A stretch of 64,000 bases of DNA from MVRV01 sp964646755 (GCA_964646755.1 CAZYIE010000012.1:1-64000), one strand, 5' to 3'. Shown: positions 25,308 through 34,198, counted from the stretch's first letter. Notes: a model not told the origin generated them from the letters alone. Numbers and translations: made by a program.

Positions 25308-28101
25308 ATGGCAAACTCCACATTATCAGCACGCAATTTAATATTGCTCACTATGGCCTATGTCCTTTTGGGCGCGGTCGGTCTCACAATGGCGATTCCC
25401 CCGGGTTACGCCAGCCCTGTTTTCCCGGCCGCCGGTCTAGCGTTGGCTTCCGTGCTCTGGTTTGGCCGCCGGGCGCTGATCGGCATATTGCTAGGCTCAG
25501 TTATGCTGAACCTGGCGCACGCTTGGCTCGGCGGTACATTGAGCCCGGTAACCGCAGTCGCGGCGGCTGCGATTGCCACTGGCGCTGCCGTGCAGGCTTT
25601 TGCCGGGGTCTGGCTGGTGCATCGTTGGCAGGGGTCAGACCGGGGTGATCTGGAACAATCGCAGGCATCGCTCGGTTTTCTGCTTTGGAGCGGTGTGCTG
25701 TCCTGTTTGCTGTCAGCTTCAATCAGCGTGACGGGGTTATGTGCTGCCGGCGTCGTCGAGCGCGGCGATTTTCTCTTCACCTGGTGGAACTGGTATGTGG
25801 GCGATGCCTTGGGTGTAATCATTTTTGCGCCGCTCACCCTGTGCCTGTTCAACGGGCCTGGTGAACTATGGAGCGAAAAGCGCTGGCGCATCATCGCGCC
25901 TATGTTGTTGACTATGTGCCTGGTGGTGTTGGTTTTTTACGGCGCTACCCGCTGGGAAAGATATGTGCAAGACAGACAGCTTCAGGCCGATGGCGAAGGC
26001 ATTACCAGGCGGATCACCGACCGCTTAATCACGCATCGCGAAGTGCTCTCCTCTCTGCGCAATTTTATTGATGCCACTCCGAATTTTGACTTTAAACAGT
26101 TTGAAAAATTCACGAGGATTACGCTGCGAAATAATCCCGATATTTTCGCGATGAGCTTCAACGACTTGATTACCGCTGCAAAGCGTGCGGCATTCGAACG
26201 GATGATGAGCGGCCTGTCGCCCTTGGGTTCATTTCAGATTACCGAACGCGACAGCGAACGCCGCCTTGTCCGCGCCGCCGTTCGACCCGAGTACGTGNNN
26301 NNNNNNNATTGTGCCCCTGGCCAATAACAAGCCTGCCGTGGGATTCGACATCTACGCCGAACCAATTCGCCGCGCTGCTATCGAGCGGGCCCGGGCATCG
26401 AAAAGCATGGCCGTGACCTCACCCATCCAGTTAGTGCAGGAGCAAAAAAAGCGGGTCGGCATTCTGGAACTATTGCCAGTTGAAAGCATGCCGACGACAG
26501 GAGCTAATGATGAGGAAGCTAATCTGCTCGGTTTTGCCGTTGTGGTGGTCAAGGTCGATGAGATGATTGAAATCGCGACGCGGGACCAAGTGCCGGCCGG
26601 GCTGTTGTTTCAATTGACCGACTCCCATTTGCCTGATAGTAAAGGTATGCTCTACCGTTCTGACGTCCAAGGCGCACCCAACACTCCGTTAGCGGGTGCG
26701 GCACACTGGAAAACGGCTCTGCGCATGGGCGACCGTGACTGGGCGTTGTCAATCTACACCACCACAATTTACCGGCAACAGCACCGGACTTGGATAGCCT
26801 GGGTCGTGGGTGTGGCGGGGATACTGCTTGCCGCGCTGTTGCAGATCCTGCTTAATCTGAGACGGAACCTTGAAGAGTCCATGCAGCGGGAAGTTGAGGT
26901 CTATAAAACACTGGCGGAAAAGTCATTTACCGGCGTCTTTGTCATTCAAGACGGTCTGTTTGCTTACGTAACGGAAAACGCTGCAAATTACTATGGTTAT
27001 GATGTTGCAGCTCTCGTCGGGACGAGGCCGGAAAGGATTGTTTTTCCGGAAGATTATGTAATCATGTCCCCAATGGCAATTGAGATGATTAAGGGAAAAC
27101 GCAAAGCCCCCTATGAGTACCGTGTTATCACCAAAGATAACAAAATCCGCTGGATCATGGAAACCGTTTCACCGATCAGTTTCAATGGTCGCCCGGCTAT
27201 TCTGGGAAACTGTATTGACATCACCGAAAGGCGTCAGCGCGAAGTTCAGGATCTCCACTCTCAGAAGTTGGAATCGGTAGGTCAGTTGGCAGCGGGTATC
27301 GCCCATGAGATCAATACACCTATTCAATTTGTCGGGGACAACATCACCTTTATGAGGGGAGCTTTTCAGGATATCCTGTCCCTCAACTCCATGCTGGACA
27401 GTTTGCAGGACATTGATTCTTTAAAATTTCCGGCTGTCAGCAATCTGATTGAACGGATTCATCAAAAAGAGGAAGATATTGATATAGGGTATCTCCGGCA
27501 AGAGATACCGAAAGCAATTGAGCAATCATTGGATGGTTTGCAGAGGGTTAGCAAAATTGTGCTGGCCATGCGGGAATTCTCCCATCCCGGCGTAGAAGAT
27601 AGGTCCGCTCTGGACATCAACAAAGCCATCGAATCCACCATCACCCTGAGCAGGAACGAATGGAAATACACGGCAGAGCTGACCGCAACCCTGGCCCCCG
27701 ACCTGCCGATAGTTCAGGGTTATCCCGCTGATTTCAGCCAGGTCATCCTGAATCTTATTATTAACGCATCTCAAGCGCTGCAAGCAAAAGTCGGTAAAGA
27801 GGGGAATGAAAAGGAACGTATCGAAATATCGACACGACAGGACGGCAACGAAATAGAGATATGCATTCGCGATACGGGGATGGGAATTCCTCAGGAAGCC
27901 CAATCAAGAGTCTTCGATCCGTTTTTTACGACAAAAGAGGTCGGTAAGGGGACGGGGCAAGGTTTGACTATAGCGCAGAACATCATTGTGCGCAAACATG
28001 GCGGGAAAATCTATTTTGAAACAAAGCCCGGAGAAGGAACTGCCTTCTACATTCGCCTTCCTCTGGAAACAGGGCAGGTAGTCAGGGGACAGAATCTGTG
28101 A
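25308..28101 (+). CDS. MASE1/CHASE-like sensor histidine kinase, interrupted by a scaffold gap
   Basis: About 930 residues once the ten-N gap at 26298-26307 is bridged. The start ATG at 25308 follows GGAGG at a long spacing; a TTG at 25272 is the alternative. The N-terminus is a multi-pass MASE1-like domain (SPVFPAAGLALASVLWFG), followed by a CHASE-like extracytoplasmic domain (ITRRITDRLITHREVLSSL ... FAMSFNDL) and another membrane helix near 26800. From about 26865 the protein matches the neighbouring kinase: PAS, H-box GIAHEINTPIQ, N-box LNLIINASQAL, DTGMGIP, GKGTGQGL. The first 1.5 kb is clearly more GC-rich than the shared core, suggesting a sensor domain of separate origin. Confidence 0.88.
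26298..26307. other. scaffold gap (10 N)
   Basis: Undetermined bases inside the CHASE-like region of the second kinase. The frame either side differs, as expected if the gap length is arbitrary. Confidence 0.99.
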
Positions 28102-28135
28102 TTCTATGTAAAATCCGAAGGGAGATTGGTTAGTA

Positions 28136-28222
28136 ATGATTGTTATGAAAAAGCGTATTCTTTTAGTAGACGATGAAGCGGAAGTTACCAGTGCAATGAA
28201 GCGCAATCTGGTGGCGCGGTAG
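28136..28222 (+). pseudogene. 28-codon stub of a response-regulator receiver
   Basis: ATG at 28136 with GGGAG upstream reads KKRILLVDDEAEVTSAMKR and then stops at TAG 28220. This is the first beta strand and acidic pocket of a CheY-like receiver; no phosphoacceptor Asp or later part is found. It directly follows the kinase, the usual place for a cognate regulator, so it looks like a truncated partner gene. Confidence 0.7.
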
Positions 28223-28286
28223 AATCGGCAGCTTCTGTCTTAAAATTCACCGGTATCTGCTAAAAGAAAATATCTGAATAAAAAGA

Positions 28287-28315
28287 TTGACAAATTATTA
28301 TGACCGGAGTAGTTA
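28287..28315 (+). promoter_or_regulatory. candidate sigma-70 promoter of the Fur/PerR-like gene
   Basis: TTGACA (28287-28292), 17-base spacer, TAGTTA (28310-28315), about 30 bp ahead of the ATG at 28345. Confidence 0.45.
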
Positions 28316-28330
28316 GTTTGTGACTAAACT

Positions 28331-28341
28331 GGAATGATTCC
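28331..28341. promoter_or_regulatory. candidate PerR/Fur-family operator upstream of its own gene
   Basis: GGAATGATTCC is a perfect 5-1-5 palindrome ending 3 bp before the ATG. The 12-mer CTGGAATGATTC that contains most of it recurs, in reverse, ahead of katG (28847-28858). Confidence 0.45.
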
Positions 28342-28344
28342 TAA

Positions 28345-28763
28345 ATGAAAATGATCAACAAGGAAAATTTGATCGGCCAATTAAAGGAAAAAGGCCTTAA
28401 GATCACCCCGCAGCGCCTGGCAATTATCGACGCGCTGGTGGAAAACCGCCATGCACATCCTGGCGCCACGCTGATATTTAATGAGGCTAGTAAAAAAGCC
28501 AAACGTGTCAGCTTATCGACAGTTTACGCGACGCTTAAAGAATTTTCCGTAAGCGGCCTGATCAGACAGCTGGAGTTTGANNNNNNNNNNATCTGTCTGA
28601 GCATATCAACCTCATCTGCAAACGGTGCGGAACGATTATCGACTATTACATCCCAGCGCCTCTTGAACCCAAAGACATTGCCCGCAAATCGGGATTTGTC
28701 GTTACCGACACCCGGATGGAATTCCACGGGTACTGCCGCGACTGCCTGAAGCGGCCCGATTAA
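28345..28763 (+). CDS. Fur-family regulator, PerR-like, interrupted by a scaffold gap
   Basis: About 135-145 residues. The N-terminal winged helix is typical (LKITPQRLAIIDALVENRHAHPGA, VSLSTVYATLKEFS). After ten N at 28581-28590 the frame changes and continues as SEHINLICKRCGTIID, DTRMEFHGYCRDC and stops at 28761, giving the two CxxC pairs of the structural zinc site. PerR proteins sense peroxide by metal-catalysed oxidation of a histidine. The assignment to PerR and not Fur rests mainly on the next genes, all for peroxide or superoxide removal. Confidence 0.85.
28581..28590. other. scaffold gap (10 N)
   Basis: Undetermined bases in the middle of the Fur/PerR-like gene; the family alignment suggests only a few residues are missing. 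Confidence 0.99.
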
Positions 28764-28843
28764 TCTTCTCATTTTGCATCTTAGCGGCATATTAAACCGA
28801 AGGTGAAAGAAGTATGATGAACAGATTTTATTTTCTATAACCA

Positions 28844-28854
28844 AGAATCATTCC
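28844..28854. promoter_or_regulatory. candidate PerR/Fur-family operator upstream of katG
   Basis: AGAATCATTCC, a one-mismatch version of the palindrome at 28331-28341. With the following AG it forms the exact reverse complement of the 12-mer upstream of the regulator gene. It lies 28 bp ahead of the katG ATG. Confidence 0.45.
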
Positions 28855-28882
28855 AGACTAGAGACAGAAAGGAGGATTTATC

Positions 28883-31078
28883 ATGACTGAAGAAAGCAAG
28901 TGCCCGGTAACGGGCAGGATAGGTAAATCTATTTCCGGCGGTGGCACGTCGAACCGCGACTGGTGGCCGAGCCAGTTAAATCTCAAGATTCTTCATCAGC
29001 ACTCTGCCAAGAGCAATCCGCTGGGCGAGACGTTTAACTACGCCAAGGAATTCAAGAAACTCGATCTGGCGGCCCTGAAGAAGGATCTCTATAAGCTTAT
29101 GACCGACTCACAGGACTGGTGGCCGGCCGACTGGGGTCACTACGGGGGGCTCTTCATCCGGATGGCTTGGCACAGCGCCGGAACATACCGCATGGGCGAC
29201 GGCCGCGGTGGTGCGGGCACAGGGAGCCAGCGCCTGGCGCCGCTCAACAGTTGGCCCGACAATGTCAACCTCGACAAGGCGCGCCGCCTGCTGTGGCCGA
29301 TCAAGCAGAAATACGGCAGGAAAATCTCCTGGGCCGACCTGATGATCCTTGCTGGTAACTGTGCCCTGGAATCGATGGGTTTCAAGACCTTCGGCTTTGC
29401 CGGTGGGCGCGAAGACGTCTGGGAGCCCGAGGAAGACATCTACTGGGGCAGCGAGGATAAATGGCTTGGAGATAACCGCTACGCAGGCCAACGGGATCTC
29501 GAAAACCCGCTTGCCGCCGTGCAGATGGGGCTGATCTACGTGAACCCGGAAGGCCCCAACGGCAACCCTGATCCGGTCGCATCCGGTCGTGATGTTCGTG
29601 AAACCTTCGCCCGTATGGCTATGAACGACGAAGAGACAGTCGCGCTCGTTGCCGGCGGGCACACCTTCGGCAAGTGTCATGGCGCCGGTTCTGCGTCCCA
29701 TGTGGGCCCCGAGCCCGAAGGTGCTGGTATCGAAGCACAGGGCCTTGGCTGGGCCAGCAGCTTCGGCAGCGGTAAAGGAGGCGACACGATCTCGAGCGGC
29801 ATCGAGGGCGCCTGGAAGCCGAGTCCAACCAAATGGGACATGGGCTATCTGAAGGTGCTGTTCAAGTACGAGTGGGAACTGGTCTTGAGCCCGGCCGGTG
29901 CGAATCAGTGGCTGGCCAAGGACGTGGCCGAAGAGGACATGGTGGTAGATGCGCACGACCCGCTAAAGAAGCGCCGCCCGATGATGACCACGGCGGACCT
30001 CTCCCTTCGCTTCGACCCGATCTACGAGCCGATCGCGCGGCGCTATCTGGCAAACCCCAAACAATTTGCCGACGCCTTTGCCCGGGCGTGGTTCAAACTG
30101 ACCCACCGCGACATGGGACCGCGCTCGCGCTATCTCGGTGCAGAGGTTCCCAAAGAAGAACTTCTCTGGCAGGACGTAATCCCTGCCGTAAATTCCAGAC
30201 TGATCAACAAGCAGGACATCGCCTCCCTCAAGGGCAAGATTCTGGCTTCCGGTCTGTCTGTGTCGGAACTGGTAACGACTGCCTGGGCGTCGGCTTCCAC
30301 CTTCCGTGGTTCCGACATGCGCGGCGGAGCCAATGGCGCACGCATTCGTCTGGCGCCGCAGAAGGATTGGGAAGTAAACCAGCCTGCCCGGCTGACGAAA
30401 GTGCTCAAAACCTTGGAGCGCATCCAGAAAGTATTCAACAAAGACCAGGCGGGCGATAAGAAGGTAACGCTTGCTGATCTGATCGTTCTGGGTGGTTGTG
30501 CGGGCGTCGAACAGGCAGCGAAGAACGCCGGTTGCAAAGTTTCTGTTCCCTTCACGCCGGGGCGCATGGACGCTTCACAGAGGCAGACCGATGCGGCATC
30601 ATTTGCCGTGCTCGAGCCGAAAGCGGACGGTTTCCGTAACTATCAGAAGACCGCCTATGCCGTATCGGCTGAGGAGTTATTGGTGGACAAGGCCCAATTG
30701 CTGACCCTTACCGCACCTGAAATGACGGTGCTGATTGGCGGCATGCGCGTTCTGAATACCAACTTCGGAGGTTCTCCGCATGGCGTCTTCACCAAACGGC
30801 CGGAAACGCTGACCAACGACTTCTTCCTGAACCTGCTCGATATGGGCACAGAGTGGAAGGTTGTGTCGAAAGACGCGGACGTGTTTGAAGGGCGCGACCG
30901 CAAGACGGGCAAGCTCAAGTGGACCGGCACGCGTGTCGATCTCATCTTCGGTTCGAACTCCCAGCTTCGCGCTCTGGCGGAAGTTTACGCCTGTAAAGAC
31001 TCCCCGGAGAAGTTTATAAACGATTTTGTTGCCGCATGGGCCAAGGTCATGAATCTGGACCGTTTTGATCTGGCATGA
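28883..31078 (+). CDS. katG: catalase-peroxidase
   Basis: 731 residues, normal for KatG. The distal heme site is MAWHSAGTYR (about residues 92-101, Trp and His), the proximal ligand is in GGHTFGKCHG (about 257-266), and the Tyr of the Met-Tyr-Trp cross-link is in LIYVNPEGPNG (about residue 218). The C-terminal domain ends KVMNLDRFDLA, as expected. It destroys hydrogen peroxide by catalase and peroxidase cycles in the cytoplasm. AAAGGAGG precedes the ATG. Its base composition is more GC-rich than the rubrerythrin after it, which may indicate transfer. Likely repressed by the PerR-like regulator upstream. Confidence 0.96.
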   Translation: MTEESKCPVTGRIGKSISGGGTSNRDWWPSQLNLKILHQHSAKSNPLGETFNYAKEFKKLDLAALKKDLYKLMTDSQDWWPADWGHYGGLFIRMAWHSAGTYRMGDGRGGAGTGSQRLAPLNSWPDNVNLDKARRLLWPIKQKYGRKISWADLMILAGNCALESMGFKTFGFAGGREDVWEPEEDIYWGSEDKWLGDNRYAGQRDLENPLAAVQMGLIYVNPEGPNGNPDPVASGRDVRETFARMAMNDEETVALVAGGHTFGKCHGAGSASHVGPEPEGAGIEAQGLGWASSFGSGKGGDTISSGIEGAWKPSPTKWDMGYLKVLFKYEWELVLSPAGANQWLAKDVAEEDMVVDAHDPLKKRRPMMTTADLSLRFDPIYEPIARRYLANPKQFADAFARAWFKLTHRDMGPRSRYLGAEVPKEELLWQDVIPAVNSRLINKQDIASLKGKILASGLSVSELVTTAWASASTFRGSDMRGGANGARIRLAPQKDWEVNQPARLTKVLKTLERIQKVFNKDQAGDKKVTLADLIVLGGCAGVEQAAKNAGCKVSVPFTPGRMDASQRQTDAASFAVLEPKADGFRNYQKTAYAVSAEELLVDKAQLLTLTAPEMTVLIGGMRVLNTNFGGSPHGVFTKRPETLTNDFFLNLLDMGTEWKVVSKDADVFEGRDRKTGKLKWTGTRVDLIFGSNSQLRALAEVYACKDSPEKFINDFVAAWAKVMNLDRFDLA

Positions 31079-31125
31079 TTATAAGTGGAGTGATGAATAA
31101 TAAATAAAAATTGAAGGAGGAAATG

Positions 31126-31623
31126 ATGTCGAAAACAGAAGATGCGTTAAAGGAGGCTTTTGCCGGAGAATCACAGGCCAACCGCAAATATCTGGCTTTT
31201 GCGGCCAAGGCCGACCAGGAAGGATTTGCTCAGGCAGCAAAACTGTTCCGGGCGGCAGCGGAAGCGGAAACAGTTCATGCCCATGCCCATTTACGGGCAT
31301 TGAAAGGAATTCGCTCCACCAGGGAAAACCTTCAGGAGGCGATAGCCGGAGAAACTCACGAGTTTAAAAGCATGTATCCGGGAATGATTGAAGGGGCTAA
31401 GGCGGAAGGAAATAAAGAGGCGGAACGGTCTTTTACTTTTGCCAACGAAGTGGAGAAAATACATGCCGGTCTTTATCAGCAGATGCTTGATAATCTTGAA
31501 GGCGCAAAAGAATCATACAGCTATTATATCTGTCCGGTATGCGGCTACACTTCAGAAAAAGAAGCGCCGGAGACTTGTCCGGTATGCGGCGCTAAGGGAA
31601 AGACGTTTAAGAAAGTTGACTAG
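31126..31623 (+). CDS. rbr: rubrerythrin
   Basis: 165 residues from the ATG at 31126 (AAGGAGG five bases upstream). The N-terminal ferritin-like domain has EAFAGESQANRKYLAFA, EAETVHAHAH and the later EVEKIHAGLY ligands for the diiron site. The C-terminus is a rubredoxin-like Fe(Cys)4 site, CPVCGYTS and CPVCGAKG. It reduces hydrogen peroxide to water in anaerobes with electrons from NAD(P)H-linked reductases. It follows katG by 47 bp and precedes desulfoferrodoxin, and probably forms one oxidative-stress operon. Confidence 0.95.
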   Translation: MSKTEDALKEAFAGESQANRKYLAFAAKADQEGFAQAAKLFRAAAEAETVHAHAHLRALKGIRSTRENLQEAIAGETHEFKSMYPGMIEGAKAEGNKEAERSFTFANEVEKIHAGLYQQMLDNLEGAKESYSYYICPVCGYTSEKEAPETCPVCGAKGKTFKKVD

Positions 31624-31670
31624 TCAATTTTTTAAGAATAACATTTAACGAAAAAACAAGGAGGTTGATG

Positions 31671-32045
31671 ATGGCCAGCAGAAGCGAAGTATACAAATGC
31701 GGGGTTTGCGGGAATATTGTGGAAGTTCTTCACGGCGGTGTGGGTCAGTTGGTGTGCTGCGGCCAGCCCATGAATCTGATGACGGAAAATACAACGGATG
31801 CCGCCAAGGAAAAGCATGTTCCTGTAATAGAAAAAGTAGCCGGCGGTGTAAAAGTGAAGGTAGGCAGCGTCGCCCATCCCATGGAAGAAAAACATTACAT
31901 CGAGTGGATCGAGGTTATCGCGGACGGCAAAACGTATCGGCAGTACCTTGCGCCGGGTCAGACGCCGGAAGCAATTTTCCTCATTGATGCAACGAGTATT
32001 ACGGCGCGGGAATATTGCAATCTCCATGGCCTCTGGAAAGCATAA
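31671..32045 (+). CDS. dfx: desulfoferrodoxin (superoxide reductase)
   Basis: 124 residues from the ATG at 31671, with AAGGAGG upstream; a neighbouring ATG at 31668 is also possible. The N-terminal desulforedoxin-like domain has CGVCGN and LVCCGQPM (four Cys for centre I). The C-terminal superoxide reductase domain has VAHPMEEKHYIEWIEV and YCNLHGLWKA, supplying the four His and one Cys of centre II. It is the two-iron class. The enzyme reduces superoxide to peroxide, which katG and rubrerythrin then remove. Confidence 0.95.
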   Translation: MASRSEVYKCGVCGNIVEVLHGGVGQLVCCGQPMNLMTENTTDAAKEKHVPVIEKVAGGVKVKVGSVAHPMEEKHYIEWIEVIADGKTYRQYLAPGQTPEAIFLIDATSITAREYCNLHGLWKA

Positions 32046-32159
32046 TGTTCTGAGTCTATGTCGTCGGTATCAACATTAACTTAGACTATGTGCCCAAGGA
32101 GTAATAGTTTTGCAAAAGGGATTGAAGCAGTAATTAATCAAAACACTCTAAAAGAAGGG

Positions 32160-32195
32160 AAGAGGCTGCGCACAAAATGCGCAGCCTCTTTATTG
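32160..32195 (+). terminator. intrinsic terminator of the katG-rbr-dfx unit
   Basis: AAGAGGCTGCGCA and its exact complement form a 13-bp stem (32160-32172 and 32178-32190) around a CAAAA loop, followed by TTATTG. It lies 115 bp after the dfx stop and may also stop transcription from the convergent lipoprotein gene. Confidence 0.8.
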
Positions 32196-32236
32196 TACTA
32201 TTATTCTAAAATAGTTCACGTCCTGTGTGTGACACG

Positions 32237-33394
32237 TTATTCAACAATCCATTTCGATTGTATTTTCAACCTATCATCAGCTGCTGATATTATTTTTGCG
32301 GAATAATGATAAGCAGAGACCCAGTCTTTGCCTGGCATAGGTTGCCAACATTTTTGGGGATGAAAATTAATAATAATCTCACCGTTAGTATTTATTACGG
32401 AATATGTGCCGCAAATAACCCCATCAATCTCACCAACACCAAGACAAAATTTCCCTTTTCTTTCAGAACCTGTTTTTAACGAAGCCATGTCGGGGAATGA
32501 AGGCGAAAATCTATAACTTGCCGAATGTTCATTCGCTGTGTAAGTTATTTTTTCAATTTCCTTGTGCCCATTATTATCAGAAAAAGAATATACGACATTA
32601 TCCTTTTGATATTCTTTCCCATCTGCAATTTTTTCCGGTAAAAGATCAATGTCTCGTTCTTCGTTCCAGAAAAATGGCAAGGGGGCAAGGGAATACACCG
32701 TCTTAAAGCACTTTCGGCCTTCTACTTTCATTGGAACTGTCGTCAATTCCATCTTTTTCCCATCTATTTCAAAACTAACATCAGTGCCTTCCACTGGCAT
32801 AAAGCCCGCTTCTCTCAGATAAATAAATGGAAATCTTTTAACCTCCTTCAAATCAGCGCCAATTGCAGCGAGAAAGGAATATCTTTTTATGTCTGATTGG
32901 TTTTCCTGCAACTTAATCTTTATTCTTTCACCATTTCTGGTTGTCATATCAAGAAGGAGAGAAATTCCATTTTTAGTATCTTTAAAAGTAAAATCAAAAT
33001 CCTGCTCGCCGGCAATTTCCCAATCCTTATTCGGTTTCAGGTATTTTTTGTCGATGGAAAGATGGGGGTTGATATAGTTTTCAACTTTACCATTCTGGTG
33101 ATAGACAACAACAAAAGCACCCCTGTTATCTTTTTGAACAACAAGTTCAACCGTTTTAATTGATGGATGATCATTAATGCTGATTAGTATGAGCTTTCCG
33201 AAATCAGTATGACTAAAATTAAAGGGATTATAAAATAATCCTGTGGCTTTTTTTTGATATACGATAGCGGGTGTATGGTCGGCTTTAAGATACTCTTTCG
33301 GGTCGACGGCGTGCGACGATAGCTTTATGTTGCATCCAGTTAAAAACATAATTATTGAAATAAGCAATAATATTAACAGTCTTTGAGTTTTCAT
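32237..33394 (-). CDS. predicted lipoprotein of unknown function (385 aa)
   Basis: The signal sequence ends in IIMFLTGC, a clear lipobox, so the protein is probably anchored in the envelope. The remaining 365 residues are rich in beta-strand-like alternation and I recognise no domain. AAGGAGATATTAGA precedes the ATG at 33394. It lies 9 bp after a 30-codon frame and downstream of a MarR-family operator, so its expression is probably controlled by the regulator at 33539-33985. Confidence 0.75.
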   Translation of the reverse strand: MKTQRLLILLLISIIMFLTGCNIKLSSHAVDPKEYLKADHTPAIVYQKKATGLFYNPFNFSHTDFGKLILISINDHPSIKTVELVVQKDNRGAFVVVYHQNGKVENYINPHLSIDKKYLKPNKDWEIAGEQDFDFTFKDTKNGISLLLDMTTRNGERIKIKLQENQSDIKRYSFLAAIGADLKEVKRFPFIYLREAGFMPVEGTDVSFEIDGKKMELTTVPMKVEGRKCFKTVYSLAPLPFFWNEERDIDLLPEKIADGKEYQKDNVVYSFSDNNGHKEIEKITYTANEHSASYRFSPSFPDMASLKTGSERKGKFCLGVGEIDGVICGTYSVINTNGEIIINFHPQKCWQPMPGKDWVSAYHYSAKIISAADDRLKIQSKWIVE

Positions 33395-33400
33395 TCTAAT

Positions 33401-33493
33401 ATCTCCTTGTTTGGTCTAAATTTGCTGAATAATGTTCTAATGGAAGGACTCTTTTGTTGTTTTGGACCGCGTTTGTTTTTTTGCTCTTCATAA
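33401..33493 (-). CDS. 30-residue small open frame behind a MarR operator
   Basis: ATG at 33493 after GGAGGTTTTT gives a short basic peptide, MKSKKTNAVQNNKRVLPLEH and about ten more residues ending LDQTRRY, with a TAG at 33401. It overlaps nothing and lies between the operator copy (33505-33527) and the lipoprotein gene. It could be a leader peptide or a real small protein; the good ribosome site is the only support. Confidence 0.4.
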
Positions 33494-33504
33494 AAACCTC
33501 CTAT

Positions 33505-33527
33505 TATATTAACCTGGTTAATCTTAT
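33505..33527. promoter_or_regulatory. MarR-type operator copy 1
   Basis: A 23-bp stretch centred on the perfect palindrome TTAACCTGGTTAA (33509-33521), identical base for base to 33992-34014. On the minus strand it is followed by TATAAT-like bases and the GGAGG of the small open frame. Confidence 0.75.
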
Positions 33528-33538
33528 GGTTAAAAAAA

Positions 33539-33985
33539 TTATTTTGAGACGATGCTTTCGATTTTTTGAAAATAGTTTTTGATAACCTGATAATCCTGAA
33601 CGGAAAGAACCGACTCGACTTCAAAAAGCGGGCCGAAAGTTTCGGCCTCGAATTTATCGTGCCCGGCCGCCGCAGTCTGCCCTTTTGTCGTCAAATTAAA
33701 GACAACCTCGCGGTCATTATCGAAACTTCTGGATTTTGCCAGATAGCCTTTGACTAAAAGCTTGGCGACAAATTTCGAAGCAGCTGCCTTCGAAATGGAC
33801 AGGGATCCCGCCAACTTTGTCAGGTTACAGCCGGGCGATTTGCCGACCGCCACAACGGTATGGATTTCCGAGGAATAAAGCAGATCTCCCGTGCCATAGT
33901 CGCGTGGCGTGCTCTCTATCTTTTGAAGATAGAGATGCGACAGATAAATCATATCCAGAATGCGTTCACGGTTCTCTTTGCTCAT
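33539..33985 (-). CDS. MarR-family repressor
   Basis: 148 residues from the ATG at 33985. An open frame reaches a TTG at 34021, but that TTG is the first part of the -35 box and the operator lies in between, so I reject the longer form. The DNA-binding part is NLTKLAGSLSISKAAASKFVAKL, with the wing DNDREVVFNLTTKG. Its promoter (TTGACA, 17 bases, TAATAT) contains the palindrome TTAACCAGGTTAA, and a second copy precedes the next genes. It therefore most likely represses itself and the lipoprotein. The ligand is unknown. Confidence 0.85.
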   Translation of the reverse strand: MSKENRERILDMIYLSHLYLQKIESTPRDYGTGDLLYSSEIHTVVAVGKSPGCNLTKLAGSLSISKAAASKFVAKLLVKGYLAKSRSFDNDREVVFNLTTKGQTAAAGHDKFEAETFGPLFEVESVLSVQDYQVIKNYFQKIESIVSK

Positions 33986-33991
33986 GGCCTG

Positions 33992-34021
33992 TATATTAAC
34001 CTGGTTAATCTTATTTGTCAA
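33992..34021 (-). promoter_or_regulatory. MarR promoter with embedded operator copy 2
   Basis: On the minus strand TTGACA (34021-34016) and TAATAT are separated by exactly 17 bases. The palindrome TTAACCAGGTTAA (33996-34008) fills the spacer and overlaps the -10 box, an ideal layout for repression. The same 23 bp occurs at 33505-33527. Confidence 0.8.
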
Positions 34022-34198
34022 GAGATATTTTATCCGTAGTGCTGAAAGTGATTAATGCACTGGGATTAAAATTGAGGGTTAGATCCGGAAAAACACAAAA
34101 AAACAACGTAGAAAAGGCAATTAAATGATGTGCCTCCCCCGAATTACCCAATCGAGATAGATGAAGATTACCAGTTCAACATTGGGAATACATGCGGT

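Noticed and set aside
25406..25894. Minus-strand frames inside the MASE1-like region
   Set aside because: GC-driven antisense frames; the plus strand gives a coherent membrane sensor.
29108..29956. Long minus-strand open frame (282 codons) within katG, and several more around it
   Set aside because: Shadow frames caused by the high GC of katG; no ribosome site, no family similarity, and katG itself is unmistakable.
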